Below are positions 1 to 10,335 of a DNA stretch of 64,000 nt, piece by piece; position 1 is the stretch's first letter; the number at the start of each line of letters is the position of its first letter. This stretch comes from Takakia lepidozioides. Lineage: Eukaryota > Streptophyta > Takakiopsida > Takakiales > Takakiaceae. Under the pieces are notes generated by a model, which was not told where the DNA came from, did no database searches, and worked only from the letters and a program-made list of their open reading frames with translations. The stretch lies in assembly GCA_030704615.1 (NCBI GenBank), contig CM060732.1, positions 29,617,053-29,681,052 on the forward strand, written 5' to 3'. Position numbers and translations under genes: made by a program.

Positions 1-420
1 TGAAGGGAAAAGCGGATTCTCTTGTGTGTGAAGATACGCATGTAAGGAGCATGCTTTTGGCTTGAGCTTTGCAATTCCAAGCTTGAGAGGAGTGGCTCTT
101 GAGGTAGCAAGTGAAATGAGCTTGAATGACCAAGGCTTGAGAGGAGATAAGACTTGGTGGCTTGCTAAAGGAGATAAAAAGCTTGATTCTTGAGCTCCAA
201 AGAGAAGTGAAGCTTGTTGTGTGGCAAATGCATTGCTAGATGAGATGGAATCAAGCTTGGTTGTGGCTTGAGGTGAAGAAGATCAAAGTAGTTTGCCCTG
301 ATATCTCATAGAAGTCATGGATGCTTGAGGATAGCAAGCATGAAGTTCAAGGAAGCCCAAACCCTAGCTTGGAATGCACAAACCCTAGCATGAGATGCAC
401 ATGAAACCCTAGGTGCATAG

Positions 421-509
421 GAACAGTCACCAAAGTGTGGGAACGGTCACCGTAGTCTGGGAACGGTCACCAAGGTGTGGGAACGGTCACTATAGGCTGG
501 GAACATAGT
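421..509 (+). repeat. 20-bp tandem repeat, about 4.5 units
   Basis: Units begin at 421, 441, 461, 481 and 501 and share the core GAACGGTCACC followed by a variable AAAGTGTGG-like half. The period is exactly 20 bp. It lies in the leader upstream of the retrotransposon gag region. Confidence 0.85.
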
Positions 510-609
510 GACGTATAAAGACAATATAGGGCTTTTGGAGGATTTTCAAGGGTCTTTTGGAGGATTGTTTGGGGGATCTTTGGGGTCCTTTGGGGAGCTT
601 TTGGAAGAC

Positions 610-1012
610 ACTCTGAGGAGCTTTTGTAAGGTACTTTGAAGAGCTCTTGAAGAGGTATTTGGATGACTATTTGGAGGCCTATTTGCGGTCTTTGAAGGCC
701 AAGTTTTGGCAAGTTTTTGGAGCCTTGGAAGGCTATGTGGAGGACCATTTGGGGTCTTTGAAGGTCAAGTTTTGGCTAGTTTTTGGAGCCTTTGGAAGGC
801 TATGTGGAGGACCATTTGGGGTCTTTGAAGGCCAATATTTGGCAAGTTTTTGGAACCTTTGGAAGGCTGTTTGGAGGGCTGTTTGGGGTCCTTGGAGGCC
901 GATATTTGGCGAGCTTGATGAGTCTTTGGCGACTTGTTGAAGGACTATTTGGGGTCCTTGAGGGCCAAGATTTGGCAGGCTCTTGGGGCCTTGGTGTACT
1001 GTTTGGAGTACC
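610..1012 (+). repeat. 67-bp tandem repeat array, about 5 units
   Basis: The word CATTTGGGGTCTTTGAAGG or a variant recurs near 678, 745, 812, 879 and 945, a period of 66-67 bp. Looser copies of the GGAGGA/TTTGGGG theme extend upstream to about 535. Because 67 is not a multiple of 3, each unit shifts frame, and the absence of stops in the unit creates spurious open frames on both strands. Confidence 0.8.
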
Positions 1013-1621
1013 ATTGTCCAAGCTTTGGAAGTCTTAGTGAGATTATTTGAGAGACATCTTGAGGGCTCTTAGAGAGTTATTTGAGAGATCCTTGAAAGGT
1101 CTTGTCTATTGCTTAAGCAAGAGAGTGTGGAGATAGGGTAGTGGGATGAGAGCATGTTGTGATAGGAATTGCTTTAGTCTCTTTTCCTTGTAGTCTTCCA
1201 CCCTCTCTGTAGGCCAAAACCTTTCTGTAGGTGGAGGCAAGAGTCAGTCTTGGTTTGGGCTGGGGTGTCTTGCAAGAGCGACACTGTGGAGTGTTTTTGG
1301 TGTGGGGGATTTATTGTTTTGATTTTCTTGTGCTTCACACCTGCATGCTTGACTGTGCGTCATGTTAGTTTTTGTGTGGGCGCTTGTTTTCATAGGAGGT
1401 TGGTCCGGATTTGATCACTGGTCAATCCTAGAGCGTGCTGTCGGTGGTGAGGCTGGGGTGATGACCAGTCAGACCATCATTGTTCTCTTATGGTGAGGCT
1501 GGGTTGATGACCAGCAGACCATAAGAGTGCTTGCGGTGGATGCAGGTACAGGTGCAGGTTTATGATATGAACATAGTAGTCTAAGCCATAAGCTGCAACA
1601 GGTTCTCTACCCGGTTACCTT

Positions 1622-2345
1622 GTGGAAAGGGGGATTAGAGACAGGTTTACAACAGGTGTGGTTGTGAGTTTTCATCACGGAGGTGCCACCAGTGCCGGTA
1701 CAAGCACCAGCGATACTAGTGGGTATACAAGACGAGGTGTGCGGTTTAGGTATGGGATCCTGGACAAGGAGCTGAGGAGAAGGGTGCGGGATGCAACTCT
1801 CCTACAAGTGGACCAACCCACCCTAGCAAATGTGTTTTTGCTGGCAGAGCGGATAGAGCTCAATATGGTGGAGGAGCGAGTGGTCATGGTGGGGTTTGGC
1901 AAGGAGACACAACGAAGTGGGGCTCCTAATCAACAACAACCACTATCCCAACGTGTTCAAGGCAACAAGGAGGCTCAGGTGAAGCCGAGGGAAGGACAGA
2001 GAGGATCTCAGATGCAGAGGTCTCTTCCTTAATTCTCAGGCCAACAACAGTCAGGTGTGACTTGTTGGGATTGTGGAGGACCCCATGTCAAGAAGGATTG
2101 CCCGGAGAGAGGCAAAGGGATGGCACATGCACAGCCTACACAACTACAGTGTGGGCATTCTGGAAAGTATGGGCATGAGGAGGCCCATTGTTATGGCTTG
2201 TATCCTGAGCTACGGCCAGGCCAGTTCCAAGGGAACAATGGTGGCCAAGGACGAGGCAATATAGTCCCGAGAGGTAGAGGAGGCAGAGGTCGGGGTGGAG
2301 GTCGTAACCAAAACCAAGGAGCACAGGGTCAGGGTCAAGGTCATG
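1622..2345 (+). pseudogene. gag: Gag remnant with CCHC zinc knuckle (retrotransposon)
   Basis: The first open stretch (1622-2032) contains a gag-like helix region (GILDKELRRRVRDATLLQVD) and a QAR-rich tail, then a stop. A shifted frame from 2057 opens with CWDCGGPHVKKDC, a CX2CX4HX4C zinc knuckle at 2063-2101. A second knuckle follows at about 2145-2190 with one cysteine replaced. It is followed by a Gly/Arg/Gln-rich segment (about 2240-2350), typical of the nucleic-acid-binding end of gag. Most of the capsid domain is not recognisable. The frame break between the halves marks this copy as non-functional. Confidence 0.7.
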
Positions 2346-3600
2346 ACCAAGGCATGGTGGATATACTTGCCCAGCTAGAGCAACGTCTTGCTGCCATGGC
2401 TACTATTCATATTGCGCCAGCTCCAAGGCTTGAGGTTCAAGCCCCACCTGCACAACCTCCTATGCCTAGGGAAGACCAGATTGGTATGGGCTTCATGTAT
2501 GGAGCCGCACTTGCAGGGCCATTGCATGTATTGGACTCTGCTGCTGCTGTCACTCGAGTAGCAATGCGTGCTCCTGAACCAAGAGGAGCGGATGTGGATT
2601 TTAATCCACAAAGGGGGGAAGCGAGTCGTCAGACAAGGCTTCCACAGTCCTTTACATTGGCTGAGACAGTGTCACCTACGCCATCAATGGCACCCGCTCG
2701 CCCAAGTGTGTCAGAGGTAGAGCCACGAATACCATTGGGGAGAGTTGATGTGGCTCGGGAAATACCAATGGGTGGTGCTGTAAAACAAGGTGCAGCCAGT
2801 ACATTGTTGGGGGCGGCTACGGCGGTTTGCCAAGCTCCATTGTTTTCTGCAATGACAATTGCAATGCCGGGGATTCGGCCAGCTGTTGTGTTCAGACTAG
2901 CAGCTAGACTCTGTGAGAGTGGTGATGCATCGACACTATCTACGGGGATAGCGGATAATGTGCAGTGCATGGGTGCCCTGGACTCAAGGGTGAAGACAGC
3001 CACAGCTGCACCATGGCAAGCGGTAGCTGCAAGGTTGCAGGAGCCATTGAGCGTAGTATGGTGATTCCTGGGGTAGTCATGGTGGACAATCAGGATGGCG
3101 TGTTTCAGTTAGGTGGCCCAGCCGGGAAGAGGTATAGGCCACTACGGGTCTTGTTGGACTCGGGAGCACAGCCATTGATATTGGGGAGAGCAGCAATTGC
3201 AGGCTTGGGCCTCACAGAGGCAGATTTGGAGCATTGCCCTTTCCAAATCCAAACATCTTTGGGTGGTTCAGAGAAGGCACGAGAGATTACACGCCATGAG
3301 CTATTCATTCGATTAGCCGGATCATCCTATGGACGGCTCAGTCATGAGAGCTAAAGCCATTGTTACGGACGCGATGTCCTATGATGTGCTTGTTGGTGGG
3401 GCTGTGTTGTACCCCATGGGCTTTACTTTGGACTTTTGGGAGGAAACTGCATCCTACAGGCCGGAATGGCAGTCAGGGGATGGTCGACGTACACTGCTCC
3501 CAGTGCGGTTTATTGGGAATGTAGCGGTGGATCATAGGAACATGATGCCCACATTGGCTGCATTCTCAGGGGTGGTGGCTTGGGGTGGTGAACTCTTGGA
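2346..3600 (+). pseudogene. Linker and aspartic protease (retropepsin-like) remnant
   Basis: After a Pro/Ala-rich linker, the frame starting at 2965 contains LRVLLDSGAQPLILG with the catalytic D-S-G triplet at 3157-3165. The protein then continues in another frame from 3329, where YDVLVGGAVLYPMG resembles the end of a Ty3-type protease (the flap-proximal YDVLLG region). A single frameshift near 3330-3350 separates the two halves. This is the normal position for the protease, between gag and the rest of pol. The same downstream frame runs on into the methyltransferase, implying that they were one polyprotein. Confidence 0.75.
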
Positions 3601-3865
3601 GGGAAATAGCCATGCAGATGATAGGCCACCATCTGATGAGGACAATCAATTGGCATACAAGGCTGAGTTGCTTCCTCATGTTCCTATGCATAGTTCACTG
3701 TGGAATACAGTTGGGGATTTGGAGCGAGTGGCAAGCCAGTGTGTCCAGCAAGCATGGCAGGAGGTCTTTCCATCGGTAGATGAGGGGAGTTCAGTTACAT
3801 CACCTGGACCTCCTCAATTAGCTCCATTGGACACAATGCCTATTTTCTGGCAACAACCTGACTCA

Positions 3866-4830
3866 GGCATTTGTTTGCTAGACCTGTTTGGAGGCATGAG
3901 CATTGGGCTTGCAGGAGTGTTGCAAGCATGAATCAAAGTACGCAAGTACTTGTATGTGGAGAAGGATGAGATTGCTCGGCGTGTTTCCATGCGCCATGTT
4001 GCCTTGCTCACACATCAGTATCCTGAGTTGTTGCCTCTCTCAGCAATTCAAAGGTATCAAAAGGCCTTGCCAGCAGACATTACCTTGCTGGGGGCGGATG
4101 ATTTGGACCGGCATGGTGCCATTGACTTGGTGATAGCTGGATGGCCTTGCCAAGGATACTCTCCCGCAGGTCATGGGAATGGCTTGCATGATGCACGATC
4201 GCATTTGTTTTGGGAGATGTTGCGAGTGTTGCGTGACTTGCAGGTGAGGCAAGTGCAACCTCCAGCTTACATCCTGGAGAATGTTCCTCTCATGGGGGAT
4301 TCTCGGGCCAGGGTTATGACCAGTGTGCATCAGATCCGGTTATGGATTGGACCAGCTGTATTGTTGGATGTAGCTGCAGTGGGTTCACGGGCACATAGGC
4401 CTAGGTTGTGGTGGACCAATCTTGCACCACCAGAGTTGCTCAAGAGAGCCTATGATTCCATTCAACGGCCACCCAACCTCACGGTTGAGGGCATTTTGGA
4501 CCAAGGGAGAGAACCATAGAGAGTGCGACATGATGATCGTCCACCTTTGGCGATGGTCAATCGAGTGGGGTAGCCACGTGCAGCCTTGCCTACCCTACGC
4601 TCATGAACTTTCCCTCGTCTCATACTTTTCGAGACAATAGTCCTGGGTGGATTTGGGACAGTGTGCTACAAGAATTGGTGGAGCCCAATGTGGATGAGCG
4701 AGAGCGGGCAATGGGATTTGCCACGGGCACTATAGCTGTGCCAGCTCTATCAGAGGCATCACGACGCCAGGTGTTGGGTCAGGCAATGGATCTCAATTGC
4801 TTGACATGGGTCATTGGCTTGTGTATGGCT
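3866..4830 (+). pseudogene. Cytosine-5 DNA methyltransferase domain inside the retrotransposon polyprotein
   Basis: All the landmark motifs of a C5 cytosine methyltransferase appear in standard order: motif I LDLFGG (3878-3895, S-adenosylmethionine binding), motif IV PCQ with the catalytic cysteine (4145-4153), motif VI ENV (4277-4285), motif VIII AHRPRLWWTNL (about 4391-4423), then ERAMGF (4702-4719) and the motif X-like RRQVLGQAMD (4762-4791). Motif I precedes IV-X, so it is not a permuted DRM-type enzyme; AHRPRLWWTNL is reminiscent of DNMT3/DRM, whereas PCQ is unlike their PCN. The target-recognition part is short. Lesions: a TGA at 3929-3931 directly after motif I, a TAG at 4517-4519 and a frameshift near 4570-4600. 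It sits between protease and RT, in the same frame as the protease end, so it was part of pol and not a separate host gene. Confidence 0.9.
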
Positions 4831-4959
4831 GAGCAATGGAGATTGCAAGCATTGGTGGCTACTTCCGCTCTCCCATTGGATATTGCACCCTCTCTGCCAA
4901 CCGGGACGGTGGAGGCAGTGAGTGGGGGCGAGCACAGGATCATGGGGTGCAAACACCCA

Positions 4960-5639
4960 TGACAGATGTGGGATGAGATGCGCAAAGAGAGAGTCATTGG
5001 ATCTCTCAAGCAGTAGTATGAGGAGTGGGGAGAGCCATACACAGAGGATCAGTTGAAAGACAAGGTGGCTAAGGTTTTTGAAGAGGTTGAGAATGTTTCT
5101 TGTTCAGAGGATGTTCTCAAGGTAGCTATGGCGGAGCAAGTGGAGGCTACGCCACAGTCAGAGTGGGCAGACAAGGCCCAAGAGGTTGCTATCTAGCAAC
5201 CAAAGGATTCGTCTCCTACCTCCAAGCCTGATGTACCCAAGGTTGCAGTCACTGAGGACAATTGGGAACCAGATGTTGGACCTACAGTCACCGGAGAAGA
5301 GAGACGGAGGATCCAGCGATTTCCAAGGGCTTATAGAAATTGCTTTGCCTTCGGTTTGAAAGATTTGGGGAGTTTGAAGGGTCAGGAGATTCGTATTGAT
5401 TTGGCAAGTGACACGCTAATCTTTCGAAGGCCCTACCGGTATAGTGACATGGAGAGGTCATTGATCCAATCACGGACTATGGAGTTGTTCGAAGCTGGAT
5501 TGGTGGAGTTGTCAGGCGGGGAGTATACCTCGGCAACGGTGATGCCAACTAAGAAGGATATCTATGGCAATTGGACAGAAAGAAGGATGTGTGGGGACTA
5601 TCGTCCTGTGAACCGTCAGACTAAGTCCATAGATATGCC
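4960..5639 (+). pseudogene. pol: Reverse transcriptase, N-terminal part (retrotransposon), broken by insertion
   Basis: After an acidic linker with stops at about 5014 and 5196, the frame carries NCFAFGLKDLG, IFRRPYRYSDME, GLVELSGGEYTSATVMPTKK and MCGDYRPVNRQTKS, the classical start of a Ty3/gypsy reverse transcriptase (finger subdomain). The reading frame ends where the terminal-inverted-repeat element enters, and the protein resumes at 11027 in a different frame, so a one-base loss just before the insertion point is likely. Confidence 0.85.
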
Positions 5640-5641
5640 CT

Positions 5642-5790
5642 GGGGGGGTGCACTCCTCATTAAATGCACCAGCCACGTGCGTGCACAGGAGGGGGTATTT
5701 TAAACCCCCCCATGTACAACATTATACATACAGATGGGGGTTTAAAACACCTTAAATATAATTTTACAGGAGGGGGTTGTTGTATTTTAA
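5642..5790 (+). repeat. Left terminal inverted repeat and G5-containing subterminal repeats
   Basis: The outer segment begins with a G run and TGCACTC. Behind it the motif TACAnnnGGGGGT, or its complement, recurs at about 5685, 5703 (complement), 5727 and 5765. The same motif fills the right end. Repeated subterminal motifs often bind transposase. Confidence 0.65.
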
Positions 5791-5890
5791 GGGGTAGTGT
5801 AGTGGTAAGAGTGACGTTTTGGCCGCGATGCACCGCGGGATCAAATCGCGGGATCATCTCTTTGTTTGTTTTTGTTTTTTTTTTTTTTCT
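5791..5890 (+). repeat. tRNA-like (SINE-head-like) module with T-rich tail
   Basis: GGGGTAGTGTAGTGGTAAGAG (5791-5811) resembles a tRNA D-arm and polymerase III A box. GGATCAAATC (5838-5847) resembles a B box and is flanked by CCGCG/CGCGG (5833-5837, 5847-5851), which can form a 5-bp T-arm-like stem. A T-rich run follows at 5862-5890. Together this is the architecture of a tRNA-derived SINE with a T tail. It is not a functional tRNA: the acceptor stem and a standard 7-base T loop are lacking. Confidence 0.45.
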
Positions 5891-6930
5891 CTCCGCGATC
5901 TTTCTCCCCTTCCCTCCCGCCGCTTTCTCTTTTCCCTCTCCTCCTCTCATCTCCTCTCCACTCCTCTCCCGCGTTCGCCTTCCCTTCCGCGGGGTTTCTC
6001 TTTTCCCTCCTCTCCTCTCCCCTCCTCTCCACAGGCCATGGTATTCTTCCTAATGTTTACAAGGTTTAGGGGAGAGTTTAGGGAAGCGATCCTTTTGGGT
6101 TGATGGGAGGGCAAATCCTCCATGGGTCATGACACAAGGTCAAGGACAATGTGGTGATGGCACCTTCTTCTTCGATCTATTTCAGCCTGTCTTGCCCTCT
6201 CAACAGAGTCGGCCCTGAATTTCCAGCACTGAGCAGACATGGCATGAGTTTTTAGAAGATTGACAATGGTGGGACAACTGCAATTGCAAGGTGTGGCGTT
6301 TTCTTAAGGTACAATGTGAAGATTTTTTTCCATCCTGCTATTGCGGGCTCTTGCCTCCTGTTAGTACCTGATTTGGCATTCTTCCAGATGTTTACAAGGT
6401 TCTTGGGAGAGTCAGCTTGTTCTAAGCAAGCCGTGCTCAGCTGCACCGTGGTGGTTCTCACTGACCAATCCGTCGTTACCTGGCTACAGACAAGTATGCA
6501 CACACAAGAGATCCTCTTTTGATCTCAGTCCAAACTAGGAAGTGGTCAGAGGTACCAATATCAGTTCTGTCGATCAACACATTGGCACACTGGGGGAACA
6601 AATTTTTGTCCATTATGATATAGTCCACAATGGAACGTTTAGGGTTTGGGATTTCTCACGAGTCCACTGCACTTGGTCACCTACAGTTGAAGTCCTTGCC
6701 CTTGGTTGTCTTCCTAGAGCGCCCCATTGAATCACCAATGTGTAAGACCGCTCTCCAGCCAGTCAAGGGATGAACTTCTTTGAGATTGAATTGATGTGGG
6801 ACTCTATTAGAAGCACTTTTGGTCATTGCAACCTTCAACATACACTTGTTATCAATGAGAGAACCCCGGACAGTGTATCAGAAAATGAATACTGTCTTCA
6901 TATTGCAGTAGCGGCACAATTGATAAAATC
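5891..6930. other. Polypyrimidine tract and unrecognised filler of the inserted element
   Basis: 5891-6035 is almost pure C/T (CCTCTCC-type) and gives meaningless open frames. Further on, the phrase ATGTTTACAAGGTT with flanking similarity occurs near 6052 and 6389, and a CACCTTCTTC...TTTCAGCC-like phrase occurs near 6160, 6945 and 7810, indicating internal direct duplication. I see no gene here. Confidence 0.5.
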
Positions 6931-9900
6931 AGGCACTGCTGATGAAGGCACCTTCTGCAACACATTTCACCTTGTTTTCCCCTCCTATCAGAATCGGCCC
7001 TAAATTTTCATGTTGAATTATGCAAGTTAGCTGGTTGAGTGAATCTAGGATAGTTTGGAATGACTTTGACATGATACTGCCAATGTGACAACAGGAAAGT
7101 ATCCAGAAACAGGTAACAAAGACGATGAGAAGTTGTGGAATGAATATTTTTCTGACCCCAGACAATGGTGGGACAACCGAGGCAAAAATGTGAATGCCTA
7201 TCAGATTACCAGATGTCATTTTGAACACTGCCCCTGCCTTGGTGGACATGTAGCCAAATGTGGGTGCATCGAGGATAAGGGACCAGTGTTCAACTCTATG
7301 GCTGATCGAGATGTGGTGTTGTGGAGTGCGATGCTTGCAGGATATGCACAGCAGGGGTGCGGGATGGAGGCTCCAACCTTTGAGCAAATGATGGGGGAAG
7401 GGGTGAAGGCCGCCGACATAACGTTTGTGTAAGTTTGCAGTGCGTATGGCAGCCCTGGAAAAAAGCAAAGAGATCCCTGGTGACTTCATCAAATCTGCAA
7501 TTGTACCAAAATTTGTCATCCTGAATATTGCTCTGGTGGCCATGTATTGTACCAGATCTGATTATTAACAATACCCTTGTGGACATGTATGCCATTGTGG
7601 GAGCATTGAGGATGCGGAGGGAGTGTTCAACACTATGGCTGAACAAGGTGGTGTCGTGGAAGACGATTCATCCAAGAGGTCGATTTTAAACACAAGATTA
7701 CTTCTGATTCCCTGTGGATCAATAGCTACAAGAAAGCTGCGTGGGTAGATGGTCAACTAGAAACAGCAGCGGCAGCAGTGCATTTGATAGAACAAGGCGC
7801 TGCTAATGAAGGTACCTTCTTCAACACATTTCAGCCCGTTTTTCCCTGTTCTCAGAGTTTTTCCCTATTTTTTCCTGAATGAGCATGGATAGAGTGTGGG
7901 TCCAGATTCATCCAAGAGGGTTGGACTTCAAGCTCCAGATTACCTTGATTCCATGTGGGGGTCAGTAGCTATAAGAAACCTGCATGGGTAGATTGTCAAC
8001 TAAAGGCAGTAGCTGCAGCGGCACAGTTGATAAAATCAGGCACCTCAACCATGACCACAACTTCTGAAAGAGGATCAAGAGAGGGAGTCCACAATGCCTC
8101 TTCTGGCACTTCTGGGCATGTGAAGATACTTTAAGCGACAGCCTGACAGAGGCTCTACAGACTCTAAACCAAGGAGGCATTTCAGCAGATTCAAATATGT
8201 GTCTGTCTCTTGCTTAAGTGCATCAAGATGGACGGTCTCGAAGCTGGAAAGCAGGTGCACACTCACATTATCCAAAGTGGATTCACGCCAAATGTTTTTC
8301 TACTCAACACCCTTGTCAACCTGTATGTTAAGTGCCAGAACATCAGGGATGCTCACCAAGTGTTCAACAGAATGCCTCAATGATACTTGATCACGTGGAA
8401 TATTATGTTGAAATGATTTACCAAGCATAGGTGTGGTAGGAATGTTTTGGAGACATATGAGCAAATGATGTGCGAAGCGGTGAAGCCCAACCACATCACA
8501 TTTGTTTGTGTTTGCAATGCGTGTGAAAGCCTGGGTGCAAGCTGGAATTGTACCAAATGTCATCTTGAACTCTGCCCTTGTGGACATGTTTGCCAAATGT
8601 GGGTGCGTTAAGGATGTGAGGGGAGTTTTCAACACTCTGGCTGAACGAGATGTGGTGTCGTGGAACGTGATGCTTGCAGGGTATGCACAACAGGGGCACG
8701 GGATAGAGGCTTTGGAGACCTATGAGCAAATGGGGGAAGGGGTGAAGCCTAACCACATCACCAGGCATTTCACCAGATTCAGATATGTATGTCTGTCTCT
8801 TGCTTAAGTGCATTAAGATGGAAGGTCTGGAACAGTGTTGGACTGGTATATAGGTGAAGGACTGGTACATAATACTGGTATATGCACTGGTATTAGATAC
8901 CAGACCAGTCTGGTATCATTTGGGAGAATACTTGGTCAGATACCAGACTAGGCTGGTATCAGTTCTTTCATACCAGCCACAATACCCGTACTCCCCCATC
9001 GTCTTCCTCATTTACTCTGGTATGTATACTGAATTAATTTATGTGTACATATGCCTATATATTCGTACTTATGTATATTTACTTCTTATGTATATTTTAT
9101 TTGTTTTCACTTGATACTTGCCACTTGACAAATTTGTAACTCAAGATGGCTTTGGAATGATACCAGAGTTGATATCTCATACCAGCTGGTATTGTGGTCA
9201 TGATACTCATATTCATACCAGTATCTGGAAAAAAATACATCCACCATTATAGAGACTAGACTGGTATGAAAGTTTTGTGATACGCCTGGTACCAAGACCA
9301 GTCTGGTATGTAAAAAACTTGATACCAGTCCAACACTGGTCTGGAAGTTGGAAAACAGGTGCATACTCACATCATCCAAAGTGGATTCACGTCGAATGTT
9401 TTTCTTCTCAACACCCTTGTCAACATGTATGTTATGTGCGGGAGCATCATTGATGCTCACCAAGTGTTCAACATAATGCCTCAACGATCTTTGATCACGT
9501 GGAATATAATGTTAGCAGGATGCAATGCGTGTGCAAGCCTGGGAGCTCTGGAAAAGGGGAAAGAGGTCCATGGTGACATTGTCAAAGCTGGAATTGTACC
9601 AGATGTCATTCTGAACACTCCATTGGTGGACATGTATGCCAAATGTGGGTGCATTAAGGATGCGAAGGGAGTTTTCATGGCTGAACGAGATGTGGTGTCG
9701 TGGAGTGCGATGCTTGCAGGGTATGCACAGCAGGGATGTGGTATGGAGGCTTTGGAGACCTATGATCAAATGATGGGGGAAGGGGTGAAGCCCGACCACA
9801 TCACGTTTGTGTACATTTGCAATGCGTGTGTAAGTCTGTCAGCTTTGGAAAAGGGCAAAGAGGTCCATGGCGACATTGTTAGATCTGCAATTGTATCAAA

Positions 9901-10080
9901 TGTCATTTTGAACATTACCCTCGTGGACATGTATGAAGGGAGTGTTCGACGGTATGGCTGAACGAGATGTGCTATTGTGGAGTGCTATGATTGCAGGATA
10001 TGCACAACAAGGGCGCGGGATGGAGGCTTTGGAGACCTATGAGCAAATGATGTGCGAAGGGGTGAAGCCCGCACTTTGCA
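6931..10080 (+). pseudogene. PPR (PLS-type) gene fragments, tandemly duplicated and frame-broken
   Basis: PPR helices are clear: VDMYAKCGCIKDAKGVF, AERDVVSWSAMLAGYAQQG, ALETYEQMMGEGVKPDHITFV and ALEKGKEVHGDIVKAGIVPD recur at about 7225-7432, 8220-8390, 8500-8765, 9340-9960 and 9960-10070. Such repeats bind organellar RNA. Each block is interrupted by stops or frameshifts. Two blocks start with the same lead sequence (about 8174-8245 and 8767-8832: TGTCTGTCTCTTGCTTAAG and onward), showing a tandem duplication of about 590 bp. The second block is split by the hAT MITE at 8833-9338. The fragments read in the order of a normal PPR gene and lead into the DYW segment, so they derive from one captured gene or gene family. 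Confidence 0.8.
8833..9338. mobile_element. hAT-type MITE inserted in a PPR repeat
   Basis: Perfect 17-bp inverted repeats, CAGTGTTGGACTGGTAT at 8833-8849 and its complement at 9322-9338, are flanked by the 8-bp direct repeat GTCTGGAA (8825-8832 and 9339-9346). CAGTG-type ends with 8-bp duplications are the signature of hAT elements. At 506 bp with no coding potential it is a non-autonomous MITE. The interior is studded with CTGGTAT/ATACCAG words in both orientations, likely transposase-binding subterminal repeats. Removing it and one GTCTGGAA restores the phase of the PPR reading frame around GLE-VGKQVHTHIIQSG. Confidence 0.9.
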
Positions 10081-10335
10081 TTGCATGATGTTGAGGAAGA
10101 GCTTAAAGAATCGTCTCTTTGCCACCACAATGAGAAGCTGGCCATTGTTTTTGGGCTTATCAACACACCCTCTGGGATGTCTTTAGGGACCATCAAGAAT
10201 CTTCGGATGTGTGGTGATTGCCACACAGCCACCAAATTCATCTCAAAGATAGCTAAGCAAGAGATTGTTGTACGTGATGCAAACCGCTTTCACCACTTCC
10301 AAAATGGTGTTTGTTCTTGTGGGGAGTATTGGTGA
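10081..10335 (+). pseudogene. C-terminal half of a DYW deaminase domain (PPR editing factor fragment)
   Basis: The 84-residue frame contains [11 protein letters not shown] (the HxE motif region whose glutamate serves in the cytidine deaminase centre), [16 protein letters not shown] (the CxxCH zinc-binding region), [12 protein letters not shown] and CSCGEYW at the terminus. In typical proteins the last triplet is DYW; here it is EYW. DYW domains carry out C-to-U editing of organelle transcripts. It follows the PPR blocks in the right order but is not in one continuous frame with them, and the N-terminal half of the domain is missing. It lies inside the Mutator-like element. Confidence 0.85.

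Larger units (their letters stand above)
1..1621 (+). other. Repeat-rich non-coding leader upstream of gag
   Basis: No credible gene. The first 260 bases repeat the word GCTTGA many times, followed by three AAACCCTA words, a 20-bp tandem array and a 67-bp tandem array. Around 1446-1530 a direct repeat reads roughly GGTGAGGCTGGGNTGATGAC twice. Several short open frames on both strands here are products of the tandem repeats. The stretch is most likely the 5' untranslated leader, or LTR plus leader, of the retrotransposon, but no primer-binding site for initiator Met tRNA was found. Confidence 0.5.

Noticed and set aside
467-1037. Several 70-97 residue frames on both strands
   Set aside because: They are created by the 67-bp tandem repeat, which happens to lack stops in many frames.
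5819-6103. Phe/Ser/Pro-rich open frames
   Set aside because: They translate a C/T-only tract in all frames.
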